A stretch of 64,000 bases of DNA, taken from the NCBI RefSeq assembly GCF_030253575.1, contig NC_080560.1, positions 9,854,501 to 9,918,500 on the forward strand, written 5' to 3'. The DNA comes from Rhododendron vialii. Lineage: Eukaryota > Streptophyta > Magnoliopsida > Ericales > Ericaceae. A model generated the notes under the pieces. That model did not search any database and had not been told where the DNA came from. It worked only from the letters and a program-made list of their open reading frames with translations. The translations under genes were made by a program, and so were the position numbers. This document shows, piece after piece, positions 11,221 to 22,371 of this stretch. The stretch's first letter is position 1; each line of letters starts with the position of its first letter.

Positions 11221-11764
11221 AGGGGAGGAATACATATTCAACAACTTGCCAAGTATGAAGTCTCGTATCTATAAAAGTCCAGTCCAACGGACAAGAAATA
11301 CCAGATGAATGAGTTTAAAACTGTAACGAGAAATAATAATGCTACAGAGCATTTGTTTGTTTTTTTTTTAAGCTTAAACTGACGTCGGGTCCAGTCCACG
11401 ACAGCATCCTTTTTTGGGCGTGGGTGGAGAGCACCACGACAGCATCCTTTTTTGGGCGTGGGTGGAGAGCATGTTCCATAATGCTAGGTACAAAGAAAAT
11501 GTATCCGAAAATTACTTCGAAAAGGCAAATCAAAGATACAGATGCACTTCAAAGTAAATCTGTACCATTGGTTTGCCATTTTGAGGTAATTTCCGGGTAC
11601 GTCTTCTTTGCACTTAGCGTTTCCATTATTGATTCTCAAGTGCTCTGTAAAGTAGGCGCATTTTTTTTGTACAGCGCGGCACCGTTGCTGCCCCGGGTCT
11701 AACCTCGTGAGTTGGAGTAGGAGAATCAAATTGGGTAAAGTCATACAACTCGGGACGTCCGGAC
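11221..11764. repeat. Duplicon A, left part
   Basis: Collinear with 41565-41850 in duplicon B (shared CTCGTATCTATAAAA, GAATGAGTTTAAAACTGTAACGAG-like and TTGGAGTAGGAGAATCAAAT segments). It contains a 38-bp direct repeat at about 11397-11472. No gene is seen. Confidence 0.6.
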
Positions 11765-12535
11765 CATAGTTCTGAATACCGTTTCGGACAGGGTACCGAT
11801 TTTTCTATTGGTACGTATCGGTACCGGTACCGGTCAGGTACCGGGTACCGTTTCAGATTTATCGCAACTACAATATATATAATAATTATATATAATTATA
11901 ATTCAAAAAAATTCCCCATATCATACAATTCATCATAAAATATCTCTACTAAAGATTCTCTAGTCCCATATTGCTTAGTTACAAAACTCTTTTCCACTTT
12001 AAATGACTTTGCACACTAGTGATCTTGTGAATGAGAACCCAATAAGAGGTCTCGCGCGCTCGGAAAAATGTGCCGTGGCCGAAGACAATTTGAAAAAACT
12101 GATTCGGAAACCAATTAACCGGGTGCGCGTCACGGGTTATTCGTGCGCAAGGGGGGGTGCAAATCCGGGATTTAAGCCTCACGCACGTACTATGGTTAAA
12201 GCCCATGTTTTGCTAAAATTCTGAAACCGGCAACTTTTTTTTTATTATTATTTTTTTCTTAAGCGTTCCAGGAACAAAAAAAAAAAAAAAACCTCTGCAA
12301 AATTCATTTTTTTAAGCGTTCCAGGAACAAAAAAAAAAAAAAAAGCCTCTGCAAAATTCCGGACTGAATTTCCAGTAACCGTTTTCCGACCGGTATTTCC
12401 CGAAACGGCCGGTACCGAGCGGTACCGACCGGTATTTGGTCCGGAACGGTATTGGGGTGTTAGGGTACCGGTTTTCTTCAAATTCGGTACATACCGGCCG
12501 GTACCCGCCGGTACGGTACGGAATTAACAACTATG
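11765..12535. mobile_element. hAT-like non-autonomous element, 771 bp
   Basis: The ends are inverted (CATAGTTCTGAATACCG at left, CGGAATTAACAACTATG at right). The flanks repeat GTCCGGAC and GTCCAGAC. Duplicon B at about 41850 has the empty site with a single GTCCAGACC, which confirms the insertion. Subterminal regions are packed with GGTACCGGT-like motifs, typical of hAT transposase-binding clusters. An internal direct repeat of about 50 bases includes AAGCGTTCCAGGAAC followed by A-runs (about 12262 and 12314). There is no transposase. Confidence 0.85.
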
Positions 12536-12544
12536 GTCCAGACC

Positions 12545-14104
12545 AATGGACTAACACAATTAAAAAGTTTAAACGTTATTGAGAACCGTACAAATAAGGA
12601 CGGAACCAGGATTTTACCATAATAGTGGCGAAATATATACTAAAAAAATAAAAAAGATGCATTACAATATTAATATTCATCGGTTCTAGAAAAAAGTTAA
12701 AATAACATAACAAAAACTATAGTAAATGATGTTTTTCATTTGCATATGGAGTATGAAAAAAAACTAACTTTAATATTTGGCATCGATAATGCCACTCCAA
12801 CAACAACAACAGCAGAACTCATATAGTCTTCAATCATTGGGGTATGAGCGGGAAGGATTAGAGATAAACCTAACTTTTGGCAATATACACAAAATGACTG
12901 CTCTCAGAATACTATTTAAACATTAGCCCCCCTATACCTGTTTTGCTGCAAAATCATGTCTCCAAATCAAAGTCAAATGGCATCAGAAATGACAGGTCTA
13001 GAGACTCAATTCAATTTATGTAAACATTACTATGCTTCCTTCATTGATAGTCTAAAGTATCGATATGCACAAAGATAATCAATGTGTTCGGTTCACAGTT
13101 TTGGATGAAATTTTTTGAGTTAAAATGTAAAAACATGTGATTGGATAACTTATTTCAAAGATGTGAGGGTCCCTGTACTCTCTCACCAGAAGTGAAAAAA
13201 AAAAACTCATGTATAAGACTCACAGGTTGCCCCAAGTTGGACCAAAAGTATGTTCCCAATCTCTTCTCTCTCTCTCTCTCTTCAATTACTTCATCCCAAC
13301 CTCATCTCTCTCTCTCTTCACTTACTTCATTCCAACCTTCACAGCTATTCTTGTTTCAAAAGTATTACAGAGAATGAATCTCACGCCTCTGAACGTCTCT
13401 TCCCCAGGTCTCTCTCTGCTTCGCGAATCTCTTCTGTAAAATTTTCGACCCATCTTCTCAAACATTTCAAACCAGTTGGAAATCTTGACCTAGTTTGAAG
13501 AGTTTGCTTGTATAAATGAAGAGGTGGACTGCGTTCTAGGGGGATTTTTTTCAAAATGTAGTTAATTAGTCCAATTTTTTTTTTTAATTCATGTGGATTT
13601 TCAATTTAAAGAAAGCATTAAAAAAATTAAGGAAAATGTATCACAGGCAGTTGATATGCACACAAATTTTTTTTGCTTCAGGTAATACCAGTTGGTATTA
13701 AGGATTACCTTGGTCCCCTTGCTTTTACAAGCAGTTGGTATTAACTGGGACCCAATTTTTTTTGATTCTCCAATTTTGGAGAGAGAGAGAACCTGGGTCC
13801 CTTGCTTTTCAAAGGACCCACCACCTATTCATTTTTTTTATCCTCACCTATTCATTTATTTACCTACTTTTTGGCACAAAAAGTTTGCATTCACAATTAA
13901 CTTTATAAAATAAAAGTTCAAAAACGCAAACCAAACACAGTGAGATGTCACTCTCCAGATCCCTATATAGATTTTCCAAATTGATAACCGTACTCTCTTT
14001 TGGGAGTGACATTATAATTAAATTCTCTTAATTTTTTAGGTTAAGTTATTTAGGGTTAGAATGTGTAGTTTTTTTTTCTTAATTATCCATCAGCATTTAT
14101 AATT
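12545..14104. other. Intergenic insertion in duplicon A, type unresolved
   Basis: Duplicon B has no counterpart for most of 12570-16620, so this stretch arrived as mobile DNA or was lost from B. A CT-rich part at 13260-13340 contains two diverged copies of a TCTCTCTC...TTCA(A/C)TTACTTCAT(C/T)CCAACCT unit. No gene is recognised. Confidence 0.4.
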
Positions 14105-16267
14105 TAGGGCTGCTCCAAAAATTCGGTGAACCGTGAAATCGGTCCGGATCGAATCGATCCGTACCTTTTGGATTTACTCCGTGGATTAATGGTCCGGACA
14201 CGGATTAAAAAATTAGAAAACCGTGACTCGCAATTCGGTCTACAAATTTTCATTACGAAACCGTGAATTAACCGAACCGGACCGTGAGATATTTATTCTA
14301 TATAAGTAATAAATAAATATATAAATATATATGCGTGTTTATATAATTAATTGTTAGTAAAGTTAAAAACTTTTTTCAACCAATTTTAGTATTTTATCTT
14401 AATAATAAGATATAGTGTAGATGTAAATAAAATATATGGGGTAAATCGTAGTTTTTTTTTATATAAGTTACGGGTAACCCTAACTTTTCACTAGTTTGTT
14501 TCTTTTTTCACTAGTTTGTTTCTTTTCCGGTTTTCCTAATTTCCATTTCTTGTTCAAGTCGCCGCCGCACCGTTCTTACTTCTTCGCCTTCTCCTCCTCC
14601 TCCTCCTCACTCTCTCCGTTTCTTCAAAGTAACGAGTACTTTTTGGCAACCGGTGTTAAAACTTAATTTTGAACTTAACTTTTTTCCCTTTTAGTGTGGG
14701 ATATAAGCTCGAACTTTATTTTTGCTAAAATCCGTGTGTAAAATGCAAAATTCAAGTCTATGGAAAAGAGAGAAAATGCTGAATAAGTCAATTTTATTAA
14801 TTTGAGAAATTTAGGGTTACAACCTCTGATGCAATTTTTAAAGAAAATTAATCCTCTGATTTTTTTCTTCGGTTGTTGAAACGAGAGCTTGATAGCTGGA
14901 TCTCGATTTGAACGGCGATATCTTCTACAGTCTTTGCGAAGATGACGGTGATTTTGTCGGGCTTTGACTTGAGGGCTTTGAAGCTTCTTCTCAAGTTGAA
15001 TTGCAATTTTTAAAGAAAATTAATCCTCTGATTTTTCTCTTCAGTTGTTGAAATGAGAGCTTGATAGCTGGATCTCGATTTGAACGGCGATATCTTCTAC
15101 GGTCTGTGCGAAGATGACGGTGATTTTGTCGGGCTTTGACTTGAGGGCTTTGAAGCTTCTTCTCAAGTTGAATTGCTTGATCTTCTCCAATTTGGTTGAA
15201 AAAGATGACAGATTTGTGGATATTAACTTGAGAGCTTTGGAGCTTCTTTTCAAATCGGTATTTGAGATATTCTTCAATTTGGTTGAAGAAGATTGATGAT
15301 TCGTGGACTTGGTTTGAATGTTTTTCAGGACTTTGATGCTTTGAACTGAAGAGCGTTTGGCTTGATGTGGACTCGAAAGATTCTGAAGGGCCTTCGCAGC
15401 TTTGATCTTCAGAACTCCGGAAGCTTGCGTGTGAGTTCTGAAGCTTGGATGCTTGGATTTAATGATGGAGATTTAACTTGAGCGTTCTTCAGGGCTTTGA
15501 AACTTTGATCTGAAGAACCGCCTTATTTGATGTGGACTTGACTTGAATGTTCTTAAGAGCTTTGATCTGAAGAACCTTCTCGTTGCATCAAAAGAACCTT
15601 CTCGTTGCATCAAGACTTCTGAAGGGCTTGAGGGCTTTGATTTTCAGAATTCTGGAGCTTGTGTGCTTCAATGTGCAGATTAAAAAAATATGAGAAGAGA
15701 ACACCTCTATTTATAGAGAATTAGAGATGTAGGATGAAGACTCATAACCATTCTCTATTTCCTTCATATTTATCTCCCTTTAATTTTTTTTCATTTAGTG
15801 TAAAATAAATAATTAAAATTCAATAATTATCCTTCTTTCTTTTATTTTAAGAAAGACGAATATTTGTGAAGAGAAACATAATTATTATTTTACGTGGTGG
15901 CTTAATTTGATTGGCCGAGCTTAATAAAAATAATAACTGCGTTACTTTGACACGTGACACCATTTGATTGGCTTATACGCATCATCTTGACTTTTGACCT
16001 CGAGACACATGCCAACATTTAATTGGCCATTTACCGTGCCTTATTTACTAGGTCTCACAACACGTGGCAACTTGTGATTGACAGTAAATTTTACATGTCT
16101 ACGCCATGGACAAAACTATAACCGACCCGTGAGTCACGGATTGGATTGGAACCGAACTGTAGGATTTTTGGTCCGGACACGAATTTCATTTTGTAAAAAC
16201 CGTGACTAGTGGTTTGGTTCTCCAATTCCTAAAAATCCGAACCGAACCGGACCGCAAGCACCCCGTA
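14105..16267. mobile_element. Long hAT-like element of the TAGGGCTG type
   Basis: Its left end (TAGGGCTG, then repeated CCGTGAAATCGGTCCGG / GGTCCGGACACGG motifs) matches the left end of the 713-bp element at 33677-34389. The right end carries the same CCGAACCGGACCG motifs inverted. The flanks show a 7-of-8 match (TATAATTT and TATTATTT), so the boundary is approximate. The inside holds a CT/CCTCCT-rich leader-like stretch near 14570 and a repeat-rich block at 14880-15660, but no transposase frame. Confidence 0.6.
14830..15190. repeat. Near-perfect tandem duplication of about 170 bp
   Basis: A unit starting near CAATTTTTAAAGAAAATTAATCC (14834) and running to CAAGTTGAATTGC is repeated from about 15004, with only scattered changes. 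Further short copies of GAGGGCTTTGAAGCTT continue to about 15660. It lies inside the hAT-like element. The short frame on either strand has no known similarity. Confidence 0.75.
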
Positions 16268-16989
16268 TATTATTTCACTTTGGCCCAATGAATTTAGATT
16301 TATAATACTTTTTTGGATCTCTTTTCTTAAAAAAAATAATAGAAGATTTATGACAAGTATATAATAAAAAATAAGAAAAAAAACCTAGCAGTGACGAGAC
16401 TATATAAGTTGGGGATAAATTTTTTATTTCACATATAATAATTATAATTTCTAAAATTCTTGTTATGGCGGCTGCCGCCACTAGTGACTAGACCCCTCTG
16501 ATCCCATCCTTGCGTACAGAGAGAAAAAAAAATTTCAAAACTTGTAAGTGAACAAAGTGAAGACTTTGTTCAAGACTTTTCACTTTAAATAGTGAACAAA
16601 CTTGTACATGAACAAAGTGTATTAGACATCTGGGTTTGTGGAAAAAACCTCAATTAGAATTAGGGGTGTCAAATGGGCGAGTTTGGGTCAAATTGGGTAA
16701 ATTATAAGTGAGTTGGGTCATTGACCCATTTAGACTCATTAATTACGAGTCTAATTACCCATACCCAACCCAACCCAACCCATTTATTTAAAAGCAAACC
16801 CGACTCGCCTATTAACCCAATTACATACATACTATATACCTAAAATGACTAAAATACATATGTATACTAAAATGACCATATTACCCCTGTAAATTTAAAG
16901 GACTAAAATACCATGTACACTAAAATTACCATACTATCCCTCTACTACAAAAATGACCAAATTACCCCTGTACACTTAATTACCATATT

Positions 16990-17630
16990 GGTCGCTCTTA
17001 ATTATCGAATCACAACGTATACAAGTGGCTTATTTTTTTTGTCTTTATTCAAATATTTTTCGCATATGATAGTTTTTTGTCAAATTTTTGAGGATTATCA
17101 TTTTGTCATGACGAGAAGAATCTAAAAAATAAAAAATTACTATCGAAATTCATATTTTTTTAACAAAGACGAAAAAATTGGCTTATTTTTGTTTTCATTC
17201 AAAAAATTTAGGTTTCGATAGTAATTTTTTTACTTTTTAGATTCCTCCTGTCATGTCGAAGTAATAATCCACAAAAAATTAATGAAAAACAAACAAATGC
17301 GAAAAAAAATTGAATAAGGACAAAAAAAACAAGCCACGAACAAGCCACGAACAAGCCAACTTTCCTTTCATAAGTTGAATTTTCCATTCGATCAGAATCA
17401 AAACTAGCCCGTTGCGAGATGTATATATATATATTTTTGTTTTTATTCAAAATTTTTCGTATTTGATAGTTTTGAGTCAAACTTTTGTGACTTATACGTT
17501 TCGATCAATTTTTTTTACTTTTCCGATTCCTCTCGTCGAAACAAATCAATAAGTCACAAAAGTTTGATGCAAAACAAAAAAATGCAAAAAAATTTGAATA
17601 AGGACAAAAAAATAAGTTACTTAACTTTTT
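16990..17630. repeat. AT-rich foldback segment
   Basis: Contains inverted copies of motifs such as TTGGCTTATTTTTG...TCAAA, GGTTTCGATAGTAATTTTTTTACTTTTTAG and ATTCCTC(C/T). The same family is seen at 27273-27614 and 30828-31196. Confidence 0.6.
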
Positions 17631-17974
17631 AATCCAAACCCTATGCGGGACTACTATGAGAGAAACTTATTCACGGCGGAACGCAATTTTATCAGTCCAT
17701 TCGCGCAATCGATGGATGAGATGTGTTTTCAATTTTGACTGGTTAAAATAATTAGTACCGATCACAATTGATTTTTAATTCGGACCGTTCAAAACATTTT
17801 TGGACACGTGTAAGAATTGAGAGAGAGAGAGAGAGAGATCGAGAGATCTCACCTCCTTGGGTTGGACATTTTGATCAGGAGACTGATGCGGAAGGAATTG
17901 GGAATCTGGTAAAGAGACTGAGCCTTGTTCATACTACAAAAACTCAGCGTGGCGGCGTTTTTGCTTTAAAAAAA

Positions 17975-19251
17975 GGGTTTTGTTAACGTATGCCCCCGGG
18001 GCATATGATAAACACTATATATTCTCCTTCATTTATTTCTTTTTGTATGGGAAATCTAAATTCCAAACACTAGCCACAAACTCTACATTTATTGTTTTTG
18101 AAAAGATCAACTTTTTTTGTTTTGGACAGAAATACCCCAATCAAACATATACTTTCCCTCCCAAAAAATTTTCGGCTTCCCTCGGTCCCTCCCAAAATTA
18201 GTTGATTAATTCTTTTTCAGCTTTTTTTGGAACCGAAATTTTTATTTTTATTTTGAACAGATTGATTCCTTTTCACCTTCCTTGCACTCTGACTAGTATA
18301 AAAAATTATTTGAAAAACTAAAAAACTCATCAGATATATTCAAACTTAGAACTTTCATTAGATTGAATTCAACATCCAAAATCATGAACGATTCTTCCGA
18401 AAACTTTAATCTAATATTTCAAACAAAAAATCGGGTTCAACTCTACGGTTGTTGAAGTCATTTTCTTCCTTTTATTTGCTCCATTTGAGAATGTAGCGTT
18501 CTCCTTCTCTGGACAGGTAGAGATATTATGGCCGGCACGCTTGCAAAGTCCACAATGTTTCTTTCGCTTCGTCAACTCTTTTCCACCTTTCATTCTTTTT
18601 TGCTTCGAACGCCCCTTTGTCTTTGAAATGGGAGGGCAATCAACAAAACAATCAGTATCAATTCCATCATTAAAAAAAATTTGTTAAGAAATTAAAAGAA
18701 GAGAAGTACCTTCCAAAGGAAACTCATTCAAATCAAATTGGGTTTTTGAAACAAACTCTCCATCCATTGCAGTATTCGATGACGCAAATGAAGGGTGAGT
18801 GAAATTGTCCAAATCAACAAACTCTCCAACCATGTTTTTTCTCTGTTTTTGTTGCTAATGGCTGTGTATGAGTATTTATAGAAGAAAAATGTGAGTATTT
18901 ATAGAAGAAGAATGTGAGATATGCTCGTGGATGCATGTCAAAAGTCCATGGAATGTGAAAAGGCATAAAAATGGTGGGAGCCAAATGAATTGTGCAGGGA
19001 AAAGGAAAAAGTACCTTTACCCAGCCAGTTTTGGGAGGGAATGAAGGAAGCCGAAATTTGTTTGGGAGGGAAAGTGTATGATTGATTGGGGTATTTTTGT
19101 CCAAAACAAAAAAAGTTGATCTTTTCAAAAACAATAAATGTAGAGTTTATGGCAAGTGTTTAGAATTTAGATTTCCCATACAAAAAGAAATAAATGAAAG
19201 AGAATATATAGTGTTTATCATATGCCCCGGGGGCATACGTTAACAAAACCC
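17975..19251. mobile_element. Mutator-like element, internally deleted, 1277 bp
   Basis: Long terminal inverted repeats of about 200 bp start GGGTTTTGTTAACGTATGCCC at both ends and stay highly similar through the CCCTCCCAAA segment. An exact 9-bp target-site duplication TTAAAAAAA flanks it (17966-17974 and 19252-19260), as expected for Mutator. It carries remnants of a FAR1-type transposase (18411-18833) and sits inside the hAT element at 16661-19436, so it is the younger of the two. Confidence 0.9.
18411..18833 (-). pseudogene. FAR1-related (MULE) transposase remnant
   Basis: Reading on the minus strand, an N-terminal piece starts at 18833 (MVGEFVDLDNF ... FDLNEFPLEG, the acidic leader style of FAR1/FRS proteins) and ends at a possible splice donor near 18710. 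The C-terminal piece (about 18640-18411) carries SKTKGRSKQKR and a CCHC-like knuckle, CGLCKRAGHNISTCP, as found at the end of FAR1-type proteins. The DNA-binding domain, MULE transposase core and SWIM finger between them are missing, so this is a deletion derivative that cannot transpose by itself. Confidence 0.7.
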
Positions 19252-19444
19252 TTAAAAAAATTTGTGGGTTATTTTCATGACCCATTGGGTCATTTAAGTT
19301 GATCCAATTGATGCCCAATTAAAACCCAACTAATAATAGGTTATTTGGGTTTGGACCCATTCTTATCCAACTAATAAATGGGTTGAGTTGGGTCGATATT
19401 TTAGTTGATGGGTGTGGGTTCAATTTGCCACCCCTAATTAGAAT

Positions 19445-20020
19445 GCAAGACTTTTCACTTCGTGAAAAGAATATTTTCGTTATGACAATGTTCTTGATAT
19501 AGGGAAGCACAAGTGTATCAAACACTAGTGTATCAAGCAAAATATCTACCCTAATAAGACAAACGTGTATCAAACGCTAAGCATAACTTTGACCTATATG
19601 GGAAATGCTTTTCACACTCCCTTTTTTAAATCCACGCTCTTTTTTTGTGTTTATCCTTATGAATTTACAATATCGTCTTTGGATGAGTTGAAAAGTGTGT
19701 TGAAAAAGGGTAACATAGTAAATTCATGTGGACGAAGACAAAAAAAGAAAGAAAGAAAAGGAGTTTGAATTGTAAAAAGGAGTGTGTGAAAATCACTTTC
19801 GCAATATATGTACTGCCTGAAAGCATATCATAGGTACACGAAAAGGGTAATGTACAACTACCGGATATGAAACCGAACCGGCCAAATCCTGAATGAGCCA
19901 GCAATGAGCTAGACGGATAGCTTGCCTTCAGACTTTCTCTATAAAGAAATACATACCTGGGCAGCCTCTCTAATGTAAATAACAAACTCCAAATCAGCAC
20001 AGGGAAGGGGTTCACAATCC
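19445..20020. repeat. Duplicon A, middle part
   Basis: Collinear with 41930-42520 in duplicon B (shared GCAAGA(C/T)TTTTCACTTCGTG, GACAATGTTCTTG and GGGAAGCACAAGTGTATCAAAC). It includes, at about 19602-19800, the same MITE as 42163-42354, so that insertion predates the duplication. No gene is seen. Confidence 0.7.
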
Positions 20021-20166
20021 TTTTTTTTTTTTGGTAAGTGAAAAATTTTATACCAACAAACGGAGCCAAAAAGCTACACAAAGCAACAGGGGGATGCCCC
20101 TGGAAACCTATACATCAAAAGCCCCAACAGAAGGCAGAAAAAACTCAAAAATAGGAAAACATCTTA

Positions 20167-20896
20167 TCAACAATTGTTAACAGCGAAAATTCGAGAGTCC
20201 AGGAGCCAAGCATCACAAAGACCTCGATTCTGAGCTGAGGACTTCACCGTTGCCCAAGAGTTAGCCTTAGCTCGAATTGAATTAAAGATGGTCAAAGAAA
20301 CCGCAGCCACATCTCTGGATCTGCCTTGAAAAATTCTCATGTTGCGCTCCCTCCAAATATAATAAATGGAGGCTGCCAAAGAAAGCTTATAGAGAGAATT
20401 CTGGAGCCCTTCTCCCTTTCTATTCTGGACTGCCCACTCCAATTCCTGAGATAGGGGCAAAATAGATCGAGTAATACCATTCCTAGATAGTATTTGTTGC
20501 CAAATTGAGGAAGAAAAATGGCAGTCAAAAAATAGATGAGCGTGAGACTCCATGCCAGACGAACATAGGACACACTTAGGAGACACCCCCATACCCCAAC
20601 TTACCAACCAATCTCGAGAAGGCAATCTCCCCAAAACAGTCAGCCACTCAATATAGCTCCACCTAGGAACTCCATAACCAAACCACACAATAGCATGCCA
20701 AGGTTGAATGGGATTTCGGTGCCTACACGCCTCCCAAGCAGATTTGGCAGAATATTTACCATCTGCAGTCAGAGTCCATATAACCGTGTCCCTAACAGAT
20801 GGAGATGGCAAAAACCCATCAGGAGTTTCCCTCATAATTTCCATAATAGCCCTGTTACGTTGCCTAGGCCACTTCCAAACACCCTCATCAATGATA
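20167..20896 (-). pseudogene. LINE ORF2 C-terminus (zf-RVT)
   Basis: Minus-strand frame continuing SSIIDEGVWKWP after the nested insertion. It carries the zf-RVT pattern typical of plant LINEs (KYSAKSAWEACR; PRWSYIEWLTVLGRLPSRDWL; CVLCSSGMESHAHLFFDCHFS; IWRERNMRIFQ) and ends at 20167. The apparent start Met at 20931 lies in the inserted element and is not genuine. Confidence 0.85.
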
Positions 20897-20904
20897 GAAG
20901 AGAC

Positions 20905-22084
20905 CATAGTTGTCAGAATCGTACGATTCACGATTCGTATCGTACGATCCGATACGATTCGGTGGGTAATCGATACGAATAGGCTGTCAAATCGGAAATA
21001 GCTGAGAATCGTAAGTGAATCGGTGATTTACGATTCGTATCGTACGATTCGATATGATTCGGTGGGTAATCGATACGAATAGGCTGCCGAATCGAAAATA
21101 GTTGAGAATCGTAAGTGAGTCGTTCGATTCACTTAAAATTTTCGAAATTCATTTTTTACTCTTGTTTTGCTTCTTTTGTTGTTTGAAAAGGGTTCAAATA
21201 TTTTTTTAACAAAAATGCTACAGGTACCGAAATTGGGGGACCGAAATCGGACCGACGGCCGCCGGCGGGCCGTCTCCGGCCACCGGACGGCCGATCCGAG
21301 CCGTCCAAAAATTCTAAAAAAAAAAACCGAGGGGCCCCACGCGGGAATCAACGTCATCCGAGGTGTGTAGGGTGCTTGATCGGAGCACCCCTTTTCGTGT
21401 GTATATGTAAAAATTTACATATACACACGAAAAGGGGTGCTCCGATCAAGCACCCTACACACCTCGGATGACGTTGATTCCCGCGTGGGGCCCCTCGGTT
21501 TTTTTTTTTAGAATTTTTGGACGGCTCGGATCGGCCGTCCGGTGGCCGGAGACGGCCCGCCGGCGGCCGTCGGTCCGATTTCGGTCCCCCAATTTCGGTA
21601 CCTGTAGCAACACTCTTTTTTTAAGGTCTAATATTGTTATATGTCATCTTTTGTCTATGTTATATGGATAGATAATAAGAAAAAGAGATTTATTACAAGA
21701 GTAAATCAAAAATGAGGAAGATAAATGGAATATAACAACCCTATAGAAGACCTTCTAAGGGTTTGTTTTGTACTTTTAACTCTTTTGGACAAAAAGAACC
21801 ATAAGTAGGCTTTACGAATCATCATCTCTTGGTAGTTGCAATAGAAGCAACTTACCTAATATTCCACGTTACTATCAAATCATCATTTAGAAGAAAGTAT
21901 TTATTGATTTAGGCCTAAATCTTTCATTTGTAGTATATAATGTTGTTACCCTAATCAATAAGCATAGGTTTCTATACATTATAGAAGTCATGACCGAATC
22001 AGAGCGATTCACGATTCGATTCGATTCACGATTCGAAAAATGACCATTTCGATTCTCGATTCGATTCACGATTTGACAACTATG
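20905..22084. mobile_element. hAT-like non-autonomous element, 1180 bp, inside the LINE
   Basis: The ends are inverted (CATAGTTGTCAGAATCG and CGATTTGACAACTATG) and flanked by an exact 8-bp duplication GAAGAGAC (20897-20904 and 22085-22092). Removing the element and one copy restores the LINE reading frame across VSSIIDEGV. Subterminal arrays of ACGATTCG(T)-type motifs are present at both ends. Its ends resemble those of the 771-bp element at 11765-12535. It contains the long palindrome 21216-21609. Confidence 0.92.
21216..21609. mobile_element. Nearly perfect 394-bp palindrome (foldback MITE)
   Basis: The two arms, 197 bp each, are reverse complements with no mismatch that I could find outside the two central bases. 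The ends read TGCTACAGGTACCG. The arms are very GC-rich in the outer half. A transcript through it would form a very long double-stranded hairpin. A diverged relative lies at about 30105-30405. No clear target-site duplication is visible. Confidence 0.9.
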
Positions 22085-22371
22085 GAAGAGACCTTGGCTT
22101 GTAATGCTCTTACCCTATGAGCCACCACAGTTTCTCCAAATCTCTTGTATAACGCCCCAATAGGATGCAAATAATCTGTCCATAAAAAAGTATCTGTACC
22201 ATTACCAATAACATACCTAATCCACTCTTGGCAAGTATCCCTCAGCTTCAGCAATTTCCTAATCACCCAAGAAGCCTCACAAGGAATCTGAACCCCCCAC
22301 AAACTTTGACCTCTCAAGATATAAATATGAACCCATTTAACCCATAACGTATCAGCTTTTTGACTGATGGC
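22085..22371 (-). pseudogene. LINE ORF2, segment before the nested insertion
   Basis: After the TAG near 22372 the frame resumes (AISQKADTLWVKWVH, then SLWGVQIPCEASW and WIRYVIGNGTDTFLWTDYLHP) and ends at VSS, where the hAT-like element begins. The downstream zinc-binding part continues after that element at 20896. Confidence 0.75.

Larger units (their letters stand above)
16661..19436. mobile_element. hAT element derivative, 2776 bp
   Basis: The ends are TAGGGGTGTCAAAT at left and TTTGCCACCCCTA at right, flanked by an exact 8-bp target-site duplication ATTAGAAT (16653-16660 and 19437-19444). Subterminal GGGT(T/C)G...AACCCAA motifs abound. No hAT transposase is visible. The inside carries an AT-rich foldback segment (about 16990-17630) and a nested Mutator-like element (17975-19251). 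Confidence 0.88.
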
